Of a stretch of 64,000 nt of DNA, positions 62,513-64,000 are shown one piece after another; position 1 is the stretch's first letter; the number at the start of each line of letters is the position of its first letter. The position numbers and the translations under genes were made by a program. A model generated the notes under the pieces. The model saw only the letters and a list, made by a program, of their open reading frames with translations. It was not told the origin of the DNA and searched no databases. Origin of the DNA: Knoellia koreensis (GTDB lineage: Bacteria > Actinomycetota > Actinomycetes > Actinomycetales > Dermatophilaceae); assembly GCF_013041615.1 (NCBI RefSeq), contig NZ_JABEPQ010000002.1, positions 1-64,000 of the forward strand, in the 5' to 3' direction.

Positions 62513-63256
62513 GTGACGAGGCGCGGGTGGACCCTGGGGGTGGCGACGGCGGCGACGCTGCTGCTGTCCGCGTGGGTGGCCGCGGCCGGGCCGGTCGGCA
62601 TCTTCGCCGCGCAGAGCATCTCCGGCAAGGAGTCCAGCGCGCCCGGCGAGGAGTACGCCAGCGGCGCCATCCGGAGCGGAGCGGCGGTCAAGACCCGGGC
62701 CGGCACGACGCACACCGACAGCCTGATGACCGCGATCGTGTCGTGGGTGCTCACCATCGTGCTCGTGGCTGTGGTGGTGTTCGTCCTCGTCGCGGTCGTG
62801 CGCTCCATCCGCGACACGCTCGCCCGGCACCGGGTCGACCCGACCGAGGAAGGCGCGGGCAGCGAGCTCACCCCCGAGCGCCTGCGCGCCGCCGCGCAGG
62901 AGAGCGAGGAGCTGCTCGCCCGCGGCACCCCGAGCAACGGCGTCATCGCCGCCTGGGTCTCGCTCGAGGACGCCATCACCTCCGCGGGCATCCACCAGAA
63001 CGAGGCACGCACGCCCGCCGAGATCGTGACCGCCGTCATGCGTTCGTATGCCGTGGACGCGGGTGCGCTCGACCGGCTCGCCTCCCTCTACCGCGAGGCC
63101 CGTTTCTCGCGGCACGAGGTGGGCGAGGACATGCGCGACCAGGCGCGCACGGCCCTGCGGCAGGTCACGGCCGACCTCGCTCGGGCCGAGGCGCCCAAGG
63201 CTGCCCGGCCTGCGCGCGCCGGCGCGGGCGGACCCTCGGCGGGAGGCGTCCGGTGA
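62513..63256 (+). CDS. DUF4129 membrane protein
   Basis: 247 residues from a GTG. An N-terminal signal/anchor helix (GVATAATLLLSAWVAAAG), a second helix (IVSWVLTIVLVAVVVFVLVA, about 76-105) and a cytoplasmic C-terminal DUF4129 domain (SNGVIAAWVSLEDAITSAGI; SYAVDAGALDRLASLYREAR; RFSRHEVGEDM). DUF4129 proteins occur in MoxR-DUF58-DUF4129 operons, thought to act as chaperone-like modules at the envelope. First gene of that operon here. Confidence 0.8.
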   Translation: MTRRGWTLGVATAATLLLSAWVAAAGPVGIFAAQSISGKESSAPGEEYASGAIRSGAAVKTRAGTTHTDSLMTAIVSWVLTIVLVAVVVFVLVAVVRSIRDTLARHRVDPTEEGAGSELTPERLRAAAQESEELLARGTPSNGVIAAWVSLEDAITSAGIHQNEARTPAEIVTAVMRSYAVDAGALDRLASLYREARFSRHEVGEDMRDQARTALRQVTADLARAEAPKAARPARAGAGGPSAGGVR

Positions 63257-63762
63257 TCGCCCGGATCAGGGGCCTGGCACCCACGAGCCAGCTCGTCCTG
63301 GCCCTCGGCGTCGCCGTCGTCATCGGCGCCGTCGTGACGCTCGCACCCGGGACCCTCAACGTCGCCACGCTGCTGGCCTGCCTGGCCGTGCTCGCGGCCG
63401 TCGCCGTCCTCACCCAGTGGCTGTGGCAGAACCACCGCGGCACCGACTGGTCCAACGCCTTCACCGACCCCCATCCGCCGCGGGGCACCGACCCCCGCGT
63501 GAACCGCCTGGCCGCCCGCGTCGACGCCGCCGTCGCCGGTGATGCCGTCGCCCAGACCGAGCTGCACGACCAGCTCCGCACGCTCGCCGAGGACCGCCTG
63601 CGCAGCCGCCACGGCATCGTCCTCGACGGCGGCCCCGACCACACCGAGCGCGCCAGGGCCGCCCTGGGCGCCGACCTCACGGCATACCTCACCAATCCCC
63701 CGACCACCCGGCTCGACCACGCCCGCGTCGCCGGGTACCTCACCACCCTGGAGGAGCTCTAG
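63253..63762 (+). CDS. Hypothetical two-helix membrane protein of the MoxR operon
   Basis: 169 residues from a GTG that overlaps the previous stop. Two adjacent membrane helices (SQLVLALGVAVVIGAVVTLA and VATLLACLAVLAAVAVLTQW), followed by a soluble helical part (DPRVNRLAARVDAAVAGDAV and later). Not assigned to a named family. Genes like this sit between DUF4129 and MoxR in many actinobacterial operons. Confidence 0.72.
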   Translation: MIARIRGLAPTSQLVLALGVAVVIGAVVTLAPGTLNVATLLACLAVLAAVAVLTQWLWQNHRGTDWSNAFTDPHPPRGTDPRVNRLAARVDAAVAGDAVAQTELHDQLRTLAEDRLRSRHGIVLDGGPDHTERARAALGADLTAYLTNPPTTRLDHARVAGYLTTLEEL

Positions 63763-64000
63763 TGAACGACACCCTCGCCCTGAGCGGCGTCTCCGAACGC
63801 GCCAACGCGATCCTCACCGAGGTCGAGCGCGCGGTCGTCGGCAAGCGCCGCAGCCTCGAGCTCGTGCTGTCGGGCATCCTCGCCGGTGGGCACGTGCTGA
63901 TGGAGGACTTCCCGGGGCTCGGGAAGACGCTCGCGGCGCGGTCCTTCGCGCAGGCGCTCGGGCTCGACTTCGCGCGGGCGCAGTTCACGCCCGACCTGCT
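63762..64000 (+). CDS. MoxR-family AAA+ ATPase, N-terminal part
   Basis: The first 79 codons are present, up to the window end. Starts from a GTG overlapping the upstream TAG by one base. VERAVVGKRRSLELVLSGIL is the typical MoxR opening, and the Walker A reads PGLGKTLAARSFAQAL after GGHVLMEDF; FARAQFTPDLL follows as in the family (F-x-R-I-Q-F-T-P-D-L-L). MoxR ATPases act as chaperones together with DUF58/DUF4129 partners. Confidence 0.92.
   Translation, partial: MNDTLALSGVSERANAILTEVERAVVGKRRSLELVLSGILAGGHVLMEDFPGLGKTLAARSFAQALGLDFARAQFTPDL

Overview
The window is chromosomal DNA of a high-G+C actinobacterium (Asp almost always GAC, Tyr TAC, many GTG starts, NTGA stop/start overlaps). A SAM-IV riboswitch, a translational ileS T-box, an LAxTG (class E) sorting motif, DUF222/HNH (13E12-type) and DUF559 genes, and the dapB / thyA-dfrA / dapA-RNase J neighbourhood point to Micrococcales, probably Intrasporangiaceae (inference; no 16S gene is present). 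No tRNA, rRNA, CRISPR array or transposase was seen.

Layout. 1-129: the start of a putative type VII-secreted polymorphic toxin with foreign codon use. 282-6699: a nine-gene Tad/Flp pilus operon on the minus strand (cpaB, cpaE-like, cpaF, tadB, tadC, flp, tadE, tadE, tadG-like). 6901-8516: a SAM-IV riboswitch and a cysteine-desulfurase-like enzyme. 8519-9723: a DUF559 gene between inverted copies of a palindromic repeat. 9732-16973: RNase J, dapA, thyA, dfrA, GNAT, azlCD, VOC, dapB. 17057-22216: secreted nuclease, ferredoxin-reductase-like enzyme, DoxX protein and a divergent cysteine-bearing regulator. 22302-26821: pnp, rpsO and an M16-like protein. 26983-31236: TfoX-N protein, a sugar-kinase/SIS/GNAT operon and lpdA. 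31327-35852: mreB-mreC-mreD-mrdA. 35964-39532: MFS exporter, MarR regulator, DUF222-HNH protein. 39787-46827: ndk, DUF4233, a 29-residue membrane peptide, a nuclease, folC and ileS with its T-box. 47747-54339: a cobalamin riboswitch with attenuator ahead of a five-gene cluster, followed by an FAD oxidase. 55867-64000: NUDIX-like protein, acyltransferase, valS, papain-like protein, a SigG-like sigma factor with its partner, and the start of a DUF4129/MoxR operon.

Two signals stand out. First, the octamer GTATGCCG (CGGCATAC on the other strand) occurs about 64 times, once per kilobase, in both orientations, in genes and between them, and it forces rare codons (ATA, TAT, GCA, GTA). That is roughly thirty-fold above a composition-based expectation and has the density of a DNA uptake or similar whole-genome signal. 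Second, under a cobalamin riboswitch lies what looks like a split bacterial counterpart of transcobalamin: one surface protein with an alpha/alpha-barrel (prenyltransferase-like) domain and an LAFTG anchor, one membrane-anchored DUF4430 (transcobalamin C-terminal-like) protein, then a complete ECF transporter (T, fused A-A', S). The proposed task is cell-surface capture and import of vitamin B12.

Other themes are several unrelated long palindromes placed just after stop codons, and well-resolved operators at two divergent promoters. Start codons were moved from the longest open frame wherever overlap, Shine-Dalgarno spacing or family length argued for it; such choices are stated in each entry.
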